Shown here in pieces: positions 1 to 10,216 of a stretch of 64,000 nucleotides of DNA; positions within the stretch are counted from its first letter, which is position 1, and every line of letters begins with the position of its first letter. Made by a program: the position numbers and the translations under genes. This stretch comes from Orobanche coerulescens (taxonomy: Eukaryota > Streptophyta > Magnoliopsida > Lamiales > Orobanchaceae): NCBI GenBank assembly GCA_033398695.1, contig CM065804.1, forward strand, positions 51,367,501-51,431,500, written 5' to 3'. The notes under the pieces were generated by a model that saw only the letters and a program-made list of their open reading frames with translations, had not been told where the DNA came from and made no database searches.

Positions 1-1406
1 AATCCGGTTAACATCGCAAGCTCTAAAAATGAATTCTCGCTGAACTACTTAGCGTGCGCTACGTTATACGTAACGCGGCGCTAAGCCTCGCCGTTAACGT
101 ACGCAAATGACCGTGTTTAGCGCGGCGCTAGCCGTGGTATCGATCTTCTCTCAATGCCGATCGCCTCGCTGATGATATAACGTACGTTACGTATCCAACG
201 TAGCGCACGTTACTCGTTCCCGATAGCGCACGTTAATATATACATCTTAGCGTGCGCTAATCGTGCATGGCAGTCACTACTGGGTAAAACTTGAGCTAAA
301 AGTGATGAAAACTCATGAAATCCTCAGTGTTAATACAAGCCATCTCAGTGTATATCATGCTCATATGGTTTGTTACTGATTAAACGACTACAAGATACAA
401 GGGTACGTATAATCATCACAACACCATAATTCATCTTTGATCTTCAAGAAACATCTTAAGTCCAATCCATTTCATGTCTCAAACGTATGATTCTATCATG
501 CCAAAACATAAGAACTTGATGTTCTCCCCATACTGGTCATAAACAGTTTTGGAGATACATGAATACGTTTAGGAGTCCAACACTAAAAAGGTTCCAAGGA
601 TTATACGATGAATAAGTGCCGAAACGTCGAAAATATCCTTCTAACACATGATGATCGACTATTAACGAATCTAACTGACTAGATAAGCATGATCAAACGT
701 CCTTTAGAACACTACTAATATTGGTGAAGAATCACCTACCTCAAAGTAGTGAAGAACAAGGAGGAAATCGAAGCAATCCAACGTCGAAGGCTTGAACACC
801 AATCCTCAATGATCTACAATCTTCAACACGAGCTAGGATGCTGATGGGAAGTGTTTAGGATGTAGAGAGTAATACTCTAAGTATAAGGATTCGGATGTTG
901 GAAGAGAAAAGACTGAAAATACGAAAAGGATGCTGTCCTATTTATAGAAAATGGTTATTAGCGCACGCTAGTCCATACTCGTAGCGTGCGCTAACGTCTT
1001 ACTGACTTCACTGTACTCAGCACATAGCGTGCGCTATTCACATGCCAGTAGCGTGCGCTAAGGCGTTGACTTGGCTTTTCCCGAAAGCCGTCCAGGTTCA
1101 TCCCAACACAATCCGACCAAGATCCCCGGCCTGATCTAACCTACCACACGTCTCAATCATATTGACCACGCATAGCGTGCGCTAATGTTCCTTTGTAGCG
1201 TGCGCTATGGATCCATGTTAGCGTACGCTACACATAGCCGATAGCGTGCGCTACATGCGCAGAATCACAATTTTTATATCACATTCATAAAATCATACGC
1301 TCAACAACATCGGACTATGAGATACGGAGAATAATACTCAGATTAAAGTGCAAAAATTACAATATCACAAGTTCCCAAATACATATCAGAAATCTCGGGT
1401 ATTACA
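1..1406 (-). repeat. 3' LTR of element A (partial)
   Basis: Matches 7231-8586 almost base for base, apart from the first 180 bases, where differences cluster. The full LTR is about 2337 bp, so roughly 930 bp lie beyond the window start. This copy keeps a stretch at about 816-870 that the 5' LTR has lost, the loss lying between two TCTA-containing positions. A TATA-like TATTTATA (read TATAAATA on the minus strand) lies near 949. Confidence 0.93.
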
Positions 1407-1424
1407 TCCTTCCTCCCTAAAAAG
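1407..1424 (-). other. Polypurine tract of element A
   Basis: On the minus strand a purine-rich run, CTTTTTAGGGAGGAAGGA, abuts the TGTAATACCC start of the 3' LTR. This is the expected plus-strand primer site for reverse transcription. Confidence 0.85.
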
Positions 1425-1441
1425 AAGTTTCGTCCCGAAAC

Positions 1442-2772
1442 TTAAGATGAAAACAACTCTGGATATCTAGCCTTCATGCTGTCTTCTGATTCCCAAGTGG
1501 CCTCTTCAGCTCCATGTCGTGACCATTGTACTTTAACCAAGTGTATTGGTTTATTTCTCAATTGTTTGATCCGACTCTCAAGTATCTTGATTGGTCTCTC
1601 TTCGAAGGTGCCATCATTAGCTATCTCGATCTCGTCGAAATCAATGATGTGACTGGGGTCCGGTACATACTTCCGCAATTGGGATACGTGAAACACATTG
1701 TGAACGTGACTCAGTGATGGTGGTAAAGCCAACATGTATGCTAAATCCCCAACTCTCTCTAGGACCTCAAATGGCCCGATATATCTCGGACTTAGCTTAC
1801 CTCTCCTCCCAAAATGGAAAATCCCTCGTGTAGAAGACACCTTCAATAGTACATGGTCCCCGACGTCGAATTCTAGAGGGCGACGATGTACGTCTGCATA
1901 AGACTTCTGTCGACTCTGGGCAGTCAACAGTCTTTCCCGAATCAAAGCTATCTTCTCTTGAGTCTGAACTATCAATTCCGGTTCTGTCCCGATCAAGTCC
2001 GAAGAATCATCCCAGCACATGGGTGATCGACATCTTCTCCCGTACAAAGCTTCAAATGGTGCCATCTTGATAGAAGCATGCCAACTATTATTGTAGGTGA
2101 ATTCAATCAATGGCAAATGAACTTCCCAATCAGTTGACCAATCTAAAGCACAGGCTCTAAGCATGTCTTCTACTGTTTGTATAGTCCTTTCGGACTGACC
2201 GTCCATTTGGGGATGATAAGCCGTGCTAAAGTTAAGTTCAGTCCCCAAAGCCCTGTGACTTGCCTTCCAGAAGTGCGACACGAAGCGACCATCTCGATCC
2301 GAAATAATGGTCTTCGGCGTCCCATGCAATCTATCTCTGCAATAAATACTCGCGCCAATCTCTCGGGTCCCCATGTATCTTTAATTCCTAGGAAATGAGC
2401 CGACTTGGTTAGTCGATCAACTATAACCCAAATCATGTTCATTCCCGTTCTAGTCCTTGGCATACTGGTGATGAAATCCATCGAGATATCCTCCCACTTC
2501 CACTCAGGGATCGGAAGCGGCTTTAACAATCCGGCAGGTCGCTGATGTTCAATCTTAACCTGCTGACAAGTCAAACACTTCGAAACGTACTCTGCTACGT
2601 CCTTCTTCATATTCCCCCACCAGAAGTTTTGTTTAAGATCTTTATACATTTTATCACGCCCGGTGAATAGAATAGGGCGCGCCGTGAGCTTCCTTCGAAT
2701 TGTCCGTCTCAAACCATCATTGGCGGGAACGCAAAATCGACTCAAATCTCGAACTCCATCATCTTGAATCAC
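1442..2772 (-). pseudogene. Integrase and chromodomain of element A (frameshifted)
   Basis: The integrase inserts element cDNA into chromosomes. The first frame (2772 down to about 2375) has the end of the zinc-binding region ([11 protein letters not shown]) and the first catalytic aspartate in SMDFITSMP. The second frame (2374 down to 1442) has the other two acidic residues, in [10 protein letters not shown] and [24 protein letters not shown] region follows, then a C-terminal chromodomain-like stretch ([16 protein letters not shown]) that in this family steers integration to heterochromatin. The frameshift lies near 2350-2400, between the first and second catalytic residues. The stop is followed 18 bp later by the polypurine tract. 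All three acidic residues are present, so the frameshift is the main visible lesion. Confidence 0.93.
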
Positions 2773-2984
2773 GAATCCACGGGGGCTTTCCTTTCTTTAC
2801 TTCGTCACATAACCGAAGGATCAGAGAATCGTTCAACTGCTTAGATTTGATCTCCTCGACTAGTGATGAAGTCAGTTCCATCACATATAGTTGCCCTTGG
2901 ATTCCTGGTGCCCATACTTCAATCCCTTCGCGGATCAGTTCCGTGAATCTTTGGTTTGGGATGTAAGTGCTTCCAACACTCGAA

Positions 2985-4346
2985 GAGAAACAGTTTACGG
3001 CTCAAAGCATCGGCTACTACGTTTGCTTTCCCGGATGATAGAGAATCTCCAAGTCGTAATCCTTGATCAATTCCACCACCTTCTCTCGCCTCATGTTTAA
3101 TTCTTTCGATCGAAAATGTATTTGAGGCTCTTATGATCTGTAAAGATCTGGCAACGAGTGTCGTACAAATAATGTCGCCAAATTTTCAAGGCAAAGACCA
3201 CAGTTGCTAGCTCCAGATCATGAGTCGGGTAATTAACCTCATACGGTTTCAATTGCCGAGAAGCATAGGCAAGCACCTTTTCCTTTTGCATCAACACACA
3301 TCCTGCACTTCGATTTGAAGTGTCAGTATACCATGAATCCATCAGCCCTCAGTAGCGCTAATATAAGTCTTGTCGTCGCCTCCTCTTAAGTTCGTCAAAC
3401 CACTGGCACTTCTCATCCCACGTGAACTTTTGAGTTTTACCTGCAATGAGTGAGCGGACGAGCAATTTTGGAAAATCCTCTACAAAGCGGCGATAATATC
3501 CGGCAAGTCCTAGGAAACTCCGGACTTCTTTCACGTTACCAGAACTTCCCATTCCAAGATTGCTTCGACTTTCTTCTGTCCACCGAACTCCGTCGGTGAT
3601 ATCACATGCCCAAGGAAAGTTACTTCCTAAGCGAACTCGCATTTGGAAAGCTTTGCATACAGCTGTTCCTTCCTCAAGGTGCTCAAAACCACACGCAAAT
3701 GTTCAGCATGCTCCTCTGCGTCCTTCGAATATATCAAGATGTCATCAATGAAGACGACCACAAATTTATCCAAGTATTCTAAGAATACCCGATTCATCAA
3801 TTGCATGAATACCGCAGGAGCATTGGTAAGTCCAAATGGCATCACTACAAATTCATAATGCCCGTACCGGGACCTGAAAGCAGACTTCGGTACATCCGAT
3901 TCCTTAATTCTTAACTGATGGTATCCTGATCGCAAGTCAATCTTCGAGAATACCCTTGCCCCTTGCAGTTGATCAAACAAGTCGTCGATCCGAGGTATAG
4001 GATACTTATTCTTGATCGTCATCTTGTTGAGCTCCCTGTAATCAATACACAGTCGGAGGGATCCGTCTTTCTTCCGGACAAAGAGAACGGGCGCTCCCCA
4101 AGGAGAAACGCTAGGTTGAATATAACCCTTCTGTGACAATTCCTCCAGTTGCTTCTTGAGTTCATACATCTCGGTTGGCGCCATGCGGTATGGTGCTCTG
4201 GAAATAGGAGCGGCTCCAGGCTCTAATCCGATAGTGAATTCCACCTCTCTCTGCGAAGGTAACCCAGGTAGTTCGCCCGGATATACGTCGGAGAATTCAT
4301 TCACAACTGGAATCGATGAGAGCTCTATTCCTTCCTCTTTCCTCAT
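2985..4346 (-). pseudogene. Reverse transcriptase and RNase H of element A (frameshifted)
   Basis: This enzyme copies element RNA into DNA and degrades the RNA. Reverse transcriptase motifs appear in order: [42 protein letters not shown] and the catalytic [11 protein letters not shown] (two aspartates), then AKLSKCEF. The connection domain ([18 protein letters not shown]) is in a different frame around 3480-3540. RNase H shows [35 protein letters not shown] and [10 protein letters not shown]. The end (ELIKDYDLEILYHPGK) leads into the usual ADALSR-type motif through another frameshift near 3020. At least three frame changes separate the blocks. The motif set is standard for chromoviruses. Confidence 0.93.
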
Positions 4347-4373
4347 GGCATAGCACCAAAGTCCATGACATCC

Positions 4374-4829
4374 CTACTTCAGTAATTTCACGACTTTCAT
4401 TGCTTTGACCAATTTTCCCGAGCTTCCCGATCTCCATCCTCGGAATAAGTGTTCAGATCCGTCATCAGCAATGATAGAAATAACTCTCTTTCGGTAATTC
4501 AGAACAGCTCCATAACGGTTGAGCCAATCGTCTCCGAGAATTAAATCGTCACCGTAGATGTCAACTACAATAAGATTCGATAGCCAATCTCTCCCTCCTA
4601 TAGATACTGGAAAATCCCTAGCTTCTAGGGTTCCCACAATTTTCTCTCCGCTCGGTAAACCCACAACATAAGGTTCACAATTATACAAGCACGAGATTTT
4701 CAAACGATTAACACAGTTCAAAGATATAAAAGAATGCGTAGCTCCCGAATCGAACAAGACACTAACTGGTTGCAAAAGGATCTGAATCGTACCTGATGCA
4801 ACAGCTGTGTTTTGATCATCCTTCTTCAT
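4374..4829 (-). pseudogene. Aspartic protease of element A
   Basis: A retropepsin that would process the Gag-Pol polyprotein. The active-site triad is in VLFDSGATHSFIS, followed by LILGDDWLNRYGAVLNY, the typical second hydrophobic strand of gypsy proteases. The frame is open for 151 codons and ends just before the reverse transcriptase frame begins at 4346, so a small shift separates them. It is listed as a pseudogene because the polyprotein as a whole is broken. Confidence 0.88.
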
Positions 4830-5019
4830 CTCGTAAATACGCGGAGGAACGGACCCAGTGCTGGATGCTTCTCTCTTCCCAACATTCTCACTGCTGGAAA
4901 CCGCTTCACAAGGCCTAGTTTACACTAGTGTCCTTCTAACCAGACAGAGTGCGAGTGCCAAAAGATCTAGTCGCATTCCCACAAAATGTTGCGCGATGTC
5001 CTTCTGTCCACACTCAAAC

Positions 5020-6008
5020 AGTCACAACAGCGAAACAATCCACGTCGAATATGCCCCGCTTTGCCACAGCTTATAACATTTCTTCCTGCGTCTCAAACGG
5101 TTGGTGCCGCCCGAAACTTCTTTCCTCCTCGAGAAGGATGCGAGGCCTCTGGATGAATGAAAAGAGGACCGCCTCGCGAGGCCCACTACTCTTATTCTCC
5201 GTGAAGTTGCCACCACTCTCTGCTTCTTTGCTTCCGTCGATTTCTCTCTGCCGCCTCCTTCATATCATAGGCCAACGCCTTGTCCTGACATCTTGTCGTA
5301 AAGTGGTACATTCAAATCCGGACATATATTGCTGAATTTCGGCTTCATTCGCATGTCAAAATGAAAAATCCTCTCCGCCTCGGTCGACCAAGTGGCGCAC
5401 ATAAGTCACCGGTGATTAAAAGTCTTAATCACGTCCGTCGTATGCTTCAATTTTGTGGTGAGAAAACTCCCGAACTCGGGCCTCTCTAATCAGGCGAGGA
5501 CAATACGTGCTTCCATCATTAATTTGAATTCCGTCCACCAACATTATGCTCCTCCGGCCGAATGGCCTCCCACCCGAAAGCCTCCTGTCGAAGATACCGG
5601 GCGACGAACCTTTCTCGTTGGGACGCTTAATCCTCGCAAAATCTTTTCTAATTCCTTCAGCCAGTGATCCCAAGAAAGCGTCTCAGCAGAACCGTCAAAT
5701 TTCGGAGGATGCAATTTGATCACCTCAATAAGCCATTTATCTCCTCGATTATCCACGTTATGCTGTTGTCCCATCGCCGTCTGCATGCGATCCACAACTT
5801 GAGCAAACTGGTTTATCTGGGCAACCACCTGCTGAAGCACTCCCGGCACGTTAGTATCTGCATTATTATTTGTTGATCCCTGTTGTCCCCCGGAATGGGA
5901 ATCCGTTCGGCTAGCGGTTATTTCTGGGGTAGACACTGAATCTTCTTGTCTCGCGTTTCCACGTCTGCGTCCACGACCGCGTCCGCGTCCACGACCTCCT
6001 CTCAACAT
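5020..6008 (-). pseudogene. gag of element A (frameshifted)
   Basis: Gag would form the cytoplasmic particle. The likely start is the ATG at 6008, which opens MLRGGRGRGRGRGRRRG, an arginine-glycine-rich N terminus also found in element B. Next come VVAQINQFAQVVDRMQ, KLHPPKFDGS and WLKELEKI, typical of the plant retrotransposon gag domain (PF03732). The frame is lost near 5544 and the rest is scattered over other frames. A zinc-knuckle remnant lies around 5040-5090: cysteine codons, then CGKAGHIRR, with one extra base that breaks the CX2CX4HX4C motif. The start is chosen because element B has an equivalent start. Confidence 0.85.
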
Positions 6009-6228
6009 ACTGTAAACACAAATACTCAATATCCCGGGCAAACTTTCTAAAAGTACATCTATCAATGTTCACAAACATGAATTAAATAAAATGGTAGTAT
6101 TTGAGATTTAGGAAACTTACAACCACGATCCACACGACGATGCTGGCTCAGCAGTGATGTTACGAACGACCAATAATCAAATAACGTAAATAGACCAAAC
6201 TAACCCGACTGCCAAGATATTCATGAAT

Positions 6229-6244
6229 CTTAGCTCCGATACCA
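6229..6244 (-). other. Primer binding site of element A
   Basis: The minus strand reads TGGTATCGGAGCTAAG five bases inside the 5' LTR. TGGTATC(A/G)GAGC is the common plant site complementary to the 3' end of initiator methionine tRNA. Confidence 0.88.
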
Positions 6245-6724
6245 TATTCTGTAACACCCCGAGATATTCGGAATAATTATAGCGCCGTAAACCCTTTAAG
6301 TAAGGATTTACAAGGCTAATTTAAAAGAATTGTAAATATAATCCAATCGTACAACTGAAGTTCAAATACAGATTTGATTCAACCGATCAAATGAGTTAAC
6401 TTATACAACCATATCGAAATGACATTATTAAAACAGACGTACTCGAGTACTAAATGAACCAAGAAGACAAATCACAATAACAATAAACATCAACCATCAT
6501 CGAGCCATTTCATCGTCTCCGTCGATCAGTAGTTGCTTCCCCGCTCCTCGGCTACCTGAACATCAAAACAATGTCCACCCCCGAAGGGGTTAGCAAAACA
6601 ATACTAGTACAAGTATCATAATACATAAATCATCAGTGCATCATAAAAAATGCAAAAACGGACTTCCGCCACCGGAATCCAACGATGCGAATCCTCACGA
6701 TTCCATCAACACAGTACAGGGTAA

Positions 6725-6897
6725 TCCAGCGATCCAGCGCCCTTGGTATAGATCCCCATGATGATCCCGTCGGACCAACGCATGGTGGAAAACCCGTCCA
6801 GCGATCCAGCGCCCTCAGCATAGATCCCCATGATAATCCCGTCGGACCAACGCATGGTGGACATTCGATCCAGCGCCCTCAGCATAGATCCTCATGA
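6725..6897. repeat. 72-bp minisatellite in the LTR of A
   Basis: Two and a half tandem units start with TCCAGCGATCC at 6725 and 6797, and GATCCAGCGCC recurs at 6731, 6803 and 6867. Each full unit contains CCCGTCGGACCAACGCATGG. The same short phrase (GGTCCGACGGGATCA in element sense) is found in the LTR of element B at about 27060. Confidence 0.9.
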
Positions 6898-8118
6898 TCC
6901 CCTCGGATCATTTATACCATAAATCAATCAATTATGCACACATATATGCATTTCAATATGTTCATCAATACGAACAATTAACAACGAATACCACGAGAAA
7001 TTACAGAAATACATACCATATTCGACAATACGAACAAAACCACAAGCATGATCCAAGTTTCAATATAAATCGAACTCGACATATGATACTTGCCTCGAAA
7101 ATGGCAAGAATGGAAATACTCCAACAAATGACACGCATCTGTATGCCGCCGCCCCTCGATCGTCCCCTATGCAAGGCTCGGACCTAAGAAATAATAAAGA
7201 ATTCCCCTCAAGTCGTACGAACGTCTAATAATCCGGTTAACGACTGCAAGCTCTAAAAATGAATTCTGCCTGAACTACTTAGCGTGCGCTACGTACTATA
7301 CGTAACGTGCGCTAAGCCTGCCCGTTAACGTACGCAAATGACCAGGTTTAGCGTGCGCTAGCTGTGTACTGACAGTCTTCTCTGAAAAGCCGACTGCCCT
7401 GCCTGATGATATAACGTACGTTACGTATCCAACGTAGCGCACGTTACTCGTTCCCGATAGCGCACATTAATATATACATCTTAGCGTGCGCTAATCGTGC
7501 ATGGCAGTCACTACTGGGTAAAACTTGAGCTAAAAGTGATGAAAACTCATGAAATCCTCAGTGTTAATACAAGCCATCTTAGTGTATATCATGCTCATAC
7601 GGTTTGTTACTGATTAAATGACTACAAGATACAAGGGTACGTATAATCATCACAACACCATAATTCATCTTTGATCTTCAAGAAACATCTTAAGTCCAAT
7701 CCATTTCATGTCTCAAACGTATGATTCTATCATGTCAAAACATAAGAACTTGATGTTCTCCCCATACTGGTCATAAACAGTTTTGGAGATACATGAATAC
7801 GTTTAGGAGTCCAACACCAAAAAGGTTCCAAGGATTATACGATGAATAAGTGCCGAAACGTCGAAAATATCCTTCTAACACATGATGATCGACTATTAAC
7901 GAATCTAACTGACTAGATAAGCATGATCAAACGTCCTTTAGAACACTACTAATATTGGTGAAGAATCACCTACCTCAAAGTAGTGAAGAACAAGGAGGAA
8001 ATCGAAGCAATCCAACGTCGAAGGCTTGAACACCAATCCTCAATGATCTACAATCTCTAAGTATAAGGATTCGGATGTTGGAAGAGAAAAGACTGAAAAT
8101 ACGAAAAGGATGCTGTCC

Positions 8119-8126
8119 TATTTATA
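8119..8126 (-). promoter_or_regulatory. TATA box of the 5' LTR of A
   Basis: Minus-strand TATAAATA within CTATAAATAGGAC marks the likely U3/R promoter of element A. It lies directly downstream (in element sense) of the palindrome cluster. Confidence 0.65.
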
Positions 8127-8138
8127 GAAAATGGTTAT

Positions 8139-8433
8139 TAGCGCGCGCTAGTCCATACTCGTAGCGTGCGCTAACGTCTTACTGACTTCACTGTACTCAG
8201 CACTTAGCGTGCGCTATTCACATGCCAGTAGCGTGCGCTAAGGCGTTGACTTGGCTTTTCCCGAAAGCCGTCCAGGTTCATCCCGACACAATCCGACCAA
8301 GATCCTCGGCCTGATCTCACCTACCACACGTCTCAATCATATTGACCACGCATAGCATGCGCTAATGTTCCTTTGTAGCGTGCGCTATGGATCCATGTTA
8401 GCGTACGCTACACATAGCCGATAGCGTGCGCTA
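8139..8433. repeat. Palindrome cluster TAGCGYRCGCTA in U3 of A
   Basis: Eight copies or near copies of the 12-mer TAGCGTGCGCTA (reverse complement TAGCGCACGCTA) lie within 295 bp, including TAGCGCGCGCTA and TAGCGTACGCTA versions. They sit immediately upstream of the TATA box in element sense. Further copies occur at 7280-7500 and in the 3' LTR. Confidence 0.9.
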
Positions 8434-8586
8434 CATGCGCAGAATCACAATTTTTATATCACATTCATGAAATCATACGCTCAACAACATCGGACTATGA
8501 GATACGGAGAATAATACTCAGATTAAAGTGCAACAATTACAATATCACAAGTTCCCAAATACATATCATAAATCTCGGGTATTACA

Positions 8587-8987
8587 ACTATCACACTTTG
8601 CTGCCGACCACCCATTGAATTCAACAAGTTATACTTTAAGTTAGAGAAGTATATTAACATAATATATACCAAAAATTATGTTAATAAAACTTTTTTTAGC
8701 AAAAAATAGTGAACTCAAGTAACTTTATGATCAGGACAGGTACAATTATAGAATGCGTCTCTATAGCATCCAAACATCCCACACCAATCTCCCGAAGTTC
8801 AATCATTTCTAGAACAATCTATACACAAACCAAACACACACATACAGCACCATTAGGAACTCATAAACTGAAATCTCCAACCTATCAATATCATAATTGC
8901 CTCAACCCACATTCCAACCGAAACACAAACAATCCAAACACAATCATTCACAAAATAAAACAAAGAATGTGAAAATCGGAAACTCAC
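8587..8987 (-). other. Intron-like DNA following the SCAR exon fragment
   Basis: AT-rich sequence that on the minus strand starts with a good 5' splice site (GTGAGTTTCC) directly after the SCAR-like exon. I see no second exon before the LTR of A begins, so element A may have inserted into this intron-like stretch. No convincing coding content. Confidence 0.4.
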
Positions 8988-9067
8988 TCGCTAGGTCACC
9001 GAGCTGGCGAAGAACTCCGACCAGATTAGCCATGGCGACGTCCTCGGGTGGAGCAGGCGGGGGGTTG
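8988..9067 (-). pseudogene. Captured exon fragment of a SCAR/WAVE-family gene
   Basis: Minus-strand translation gives EDVAMANLVGVLRQLGDLA. This closely resembles the conserved N-terminal region of plant SCAR/WAVE proteins, which have a VAMAGLVGVLRQLGDLAEF-like stretch there. SCAR proteins activate the Arp2/3 actin-nucleating complex. The fragment is bounded by AG at 9068-9069 and by GT(GAGT) at 8987, so it has the look of one internal exon with splice sites. In a real SCAR protein the preceding residues differ: here they are a proline-rich SNPPPAPPEDV. No other SCAR exon is visible on either side. I read it as a host gene fragment carried by a transposon. Confidence 0.75.
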
Positions 9068-9631
9068 CTGCCGCAAAATTGATGCCCATAACTGAATTCT
9101 TCTAGCCAAGTTATGTAGCACTTCTGATTAGAGAGAGAGAGATTTTGGGATATGCCAAGTTATTCGCCGGAACAAAAGCGGCACGGCTGTGGGTGGAATC
9201 TTCGTAGCCACGGTGGGGCGGAGCTACGCCAAGGCGGCGGAACGATTATTTCTAAACAATATAAAAACCTGGAATAAAAGAATCAACACAACATACTCAA
9301 AGAGCAGACCTGAAATCGTTTCAGGGAAATTGTAAGAATGTTTGGAGCCCGCTGGATGGTTAGGCATTTTCATGTCATGACATAAGCATTGCAACTGCAA
9401 GGACAACACATTCAGAGTTGTTAAAGCAACACAATTAACATTAAATATGAGAGTTTCTACACTATAAGTAGAATATAATCTAAGAGCACTCATTCTGAAA
9501 CAAAAGAATAACACAAGCATCAAATAATATTGCAAGTCAAGGAATCAAGTTGAGTAAGCGATCCACCCAACACAATAGATGCAGGAATTATAATAATGCA
9601 GCAACAAAAGACAACTAATTCACACACTCAG
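9068..9631 (-). other. Unassigned stretch with possible captured exon
   Basis: On the minus strand a good 3' splice site (TGTCCTTGCAG) precedes an open stretch reading LQCLCHDMKMPNHPAGSKHS and on to NFPETISG, ending in an AG/GT-like junction at about 9325. I do not recognise the peptide. The rest, including the GA-rich tract near 9145, shows nothing I can assign. Confidence 0.3.
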
Positions 9632-9775
9632 CTATTTGTAGACAGAAAACCATCCAGGAGACGGTAAAGACAACAATTTCCGACTAATGTGTTCATATTC
9701 AGGATGCTCAAAAGCATAGTACTTAAAAAAAATTGAGCTAAGCTGAAAATCGGTGAAATATATGTAGCCTTCATG
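9632..9775 (-). other. Unidentified exon-like fragment
   Basis: After a TTTTGCAG acceptor the minus strand is open for 47 codons to TAG. It reads HEGYIYFTDF, then FEHPEYEHISRKLLSLPSPG and WFSVYK. The composition looks like a genuine folded protein, but I cannot name the family. It lies 19 bp from the UBP-like exon and does not resemble the sequence that normally follows in UBP proteins, so it probably comes from a different gene. Confidence 0.45.
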
Positions 9776-9794
9776 CTGCAAAACAAACACTTAC

Positions 9795-9952
9795 CCATCA
9801 CATTTATACAAATTATCCCCATGAAGCCATTCTTTGGCGGTGAACTGATCCAAACACTCCTCCAAAGATCCAGCATCCCCATGAGTTTCAACAGTTAAAT
9901 CCATCATATTCTCAAATTGGTTTGAAACATTATTGCATTCCGTACATATGAC
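9795..9952 (-). pseudogene. Captured exon of a UBP15-19-type ubiquitin protease
   Basis: The 53-codon minus-strand exon reads [20 protein letters not shown], then [20 protein letters not shown] and GDNLYKCDG. It matches the part of the USP catalytic domain in the plant UBP15-19 subfamily that carries zinc-coordinating CXXC pairs (CTEC here; KCDG starts the second pair). These enzymes remove ubiquitin from proteins. The exon has a proper 3' splice site (CACACTCAG) and 5' splice site (GGGTAAGTG). The catalytic Cys and His boxes are absent, and the following sequence is not the expected CNDYVKAWKRL-like continuation, so this is a fragment. Confidence 0.85.
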
Positions 9953-10216
9953 CTGAGTGTGGGAAAAGATAAGCAACTAAGGAAATCAGCAAGAGAGCGA
10001 TATGAAAATCAATGGAAATAAGGCAGAGGAGATTGGGCGTCGGGGGTTAGGGTGGAAAATGGGGGTAGGAGATGGAGGGGAGAGAGAGAGAAATGGGAAC
10101 GAGCGATTTGACCGATTAATATCTTTATTAGGTTTGGCGGTCCTTCTTGATCTCCAAATCTTTTTAACCAAAAATAATTTAAATTTTTCTTGTTGTTATT
10201 TTAGTAATGTTTTTTA
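9953..10216. other. No gene seen; GA-rich spacer
   Basis: Holds purine-rich sequence (GGAGAGAGAGAGAAA near 10080) and an AT-rich end. It includes the upstream intron side of the UBP-like exon and the left copy of the MITE target duplication (10209-10216). I see no coding signal. Confidence 0.4.

Larger units (their letters stand above)
1..8586 (-). mobile_element. Ty3/gypsy chromovirus A, 3' LTR truncated by window edge
   Basis: A right-to-left LTR retrotransposon. The order from high to low coordinate is 5' LTR, primer binding site, gag, protease, reverse transcriptase, RNase H, integrase with chromodomain, polypurine tract and 3' LTR. This order, with integrase after RNase H, defines the gypsy type. 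The C-terminal chromodomain and the initiator-Met-type primer site fit the Tekay/Del chromovirus lineage (established family knowledge; lineage placement is inference). The LTRs start TGTAATACCCGAG and end CGGGGTGTTACA in element sense. The far target duplication lies outside the window; the right flank begins ACTAT at 8587. Every coding segment carries frameshifts, so this copy is not expected to be autonomous. Confidence 0.95.
6250..8586 (-). repeat. 5' LTR of element A (2337 bp)
   Basis: The plus-strand boundaries are TGTAACACCCCGAGATAT and AATCTCGGGTATTACA. These ends form an extended inverted repeat of about 16 bp rather than the bare TG/CA. The primer site flanks the low end. The LTR contains the TATA box at 8119, a U3 full of palindromes (8139-8433), more of the same palindromes at about 7280-7500 and a 72-bp minisatellite in its low-coordinate half. 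Compared with the 3' LTR it has lost about 55 bp near 8050. Confidence 0.94.

Noticed and set aside
6725..6897. CRISPR-like spaced repeats
   Set aside because: Units are tandem and nearly identical over their full length, with no unique spacers, in a plant LTR.
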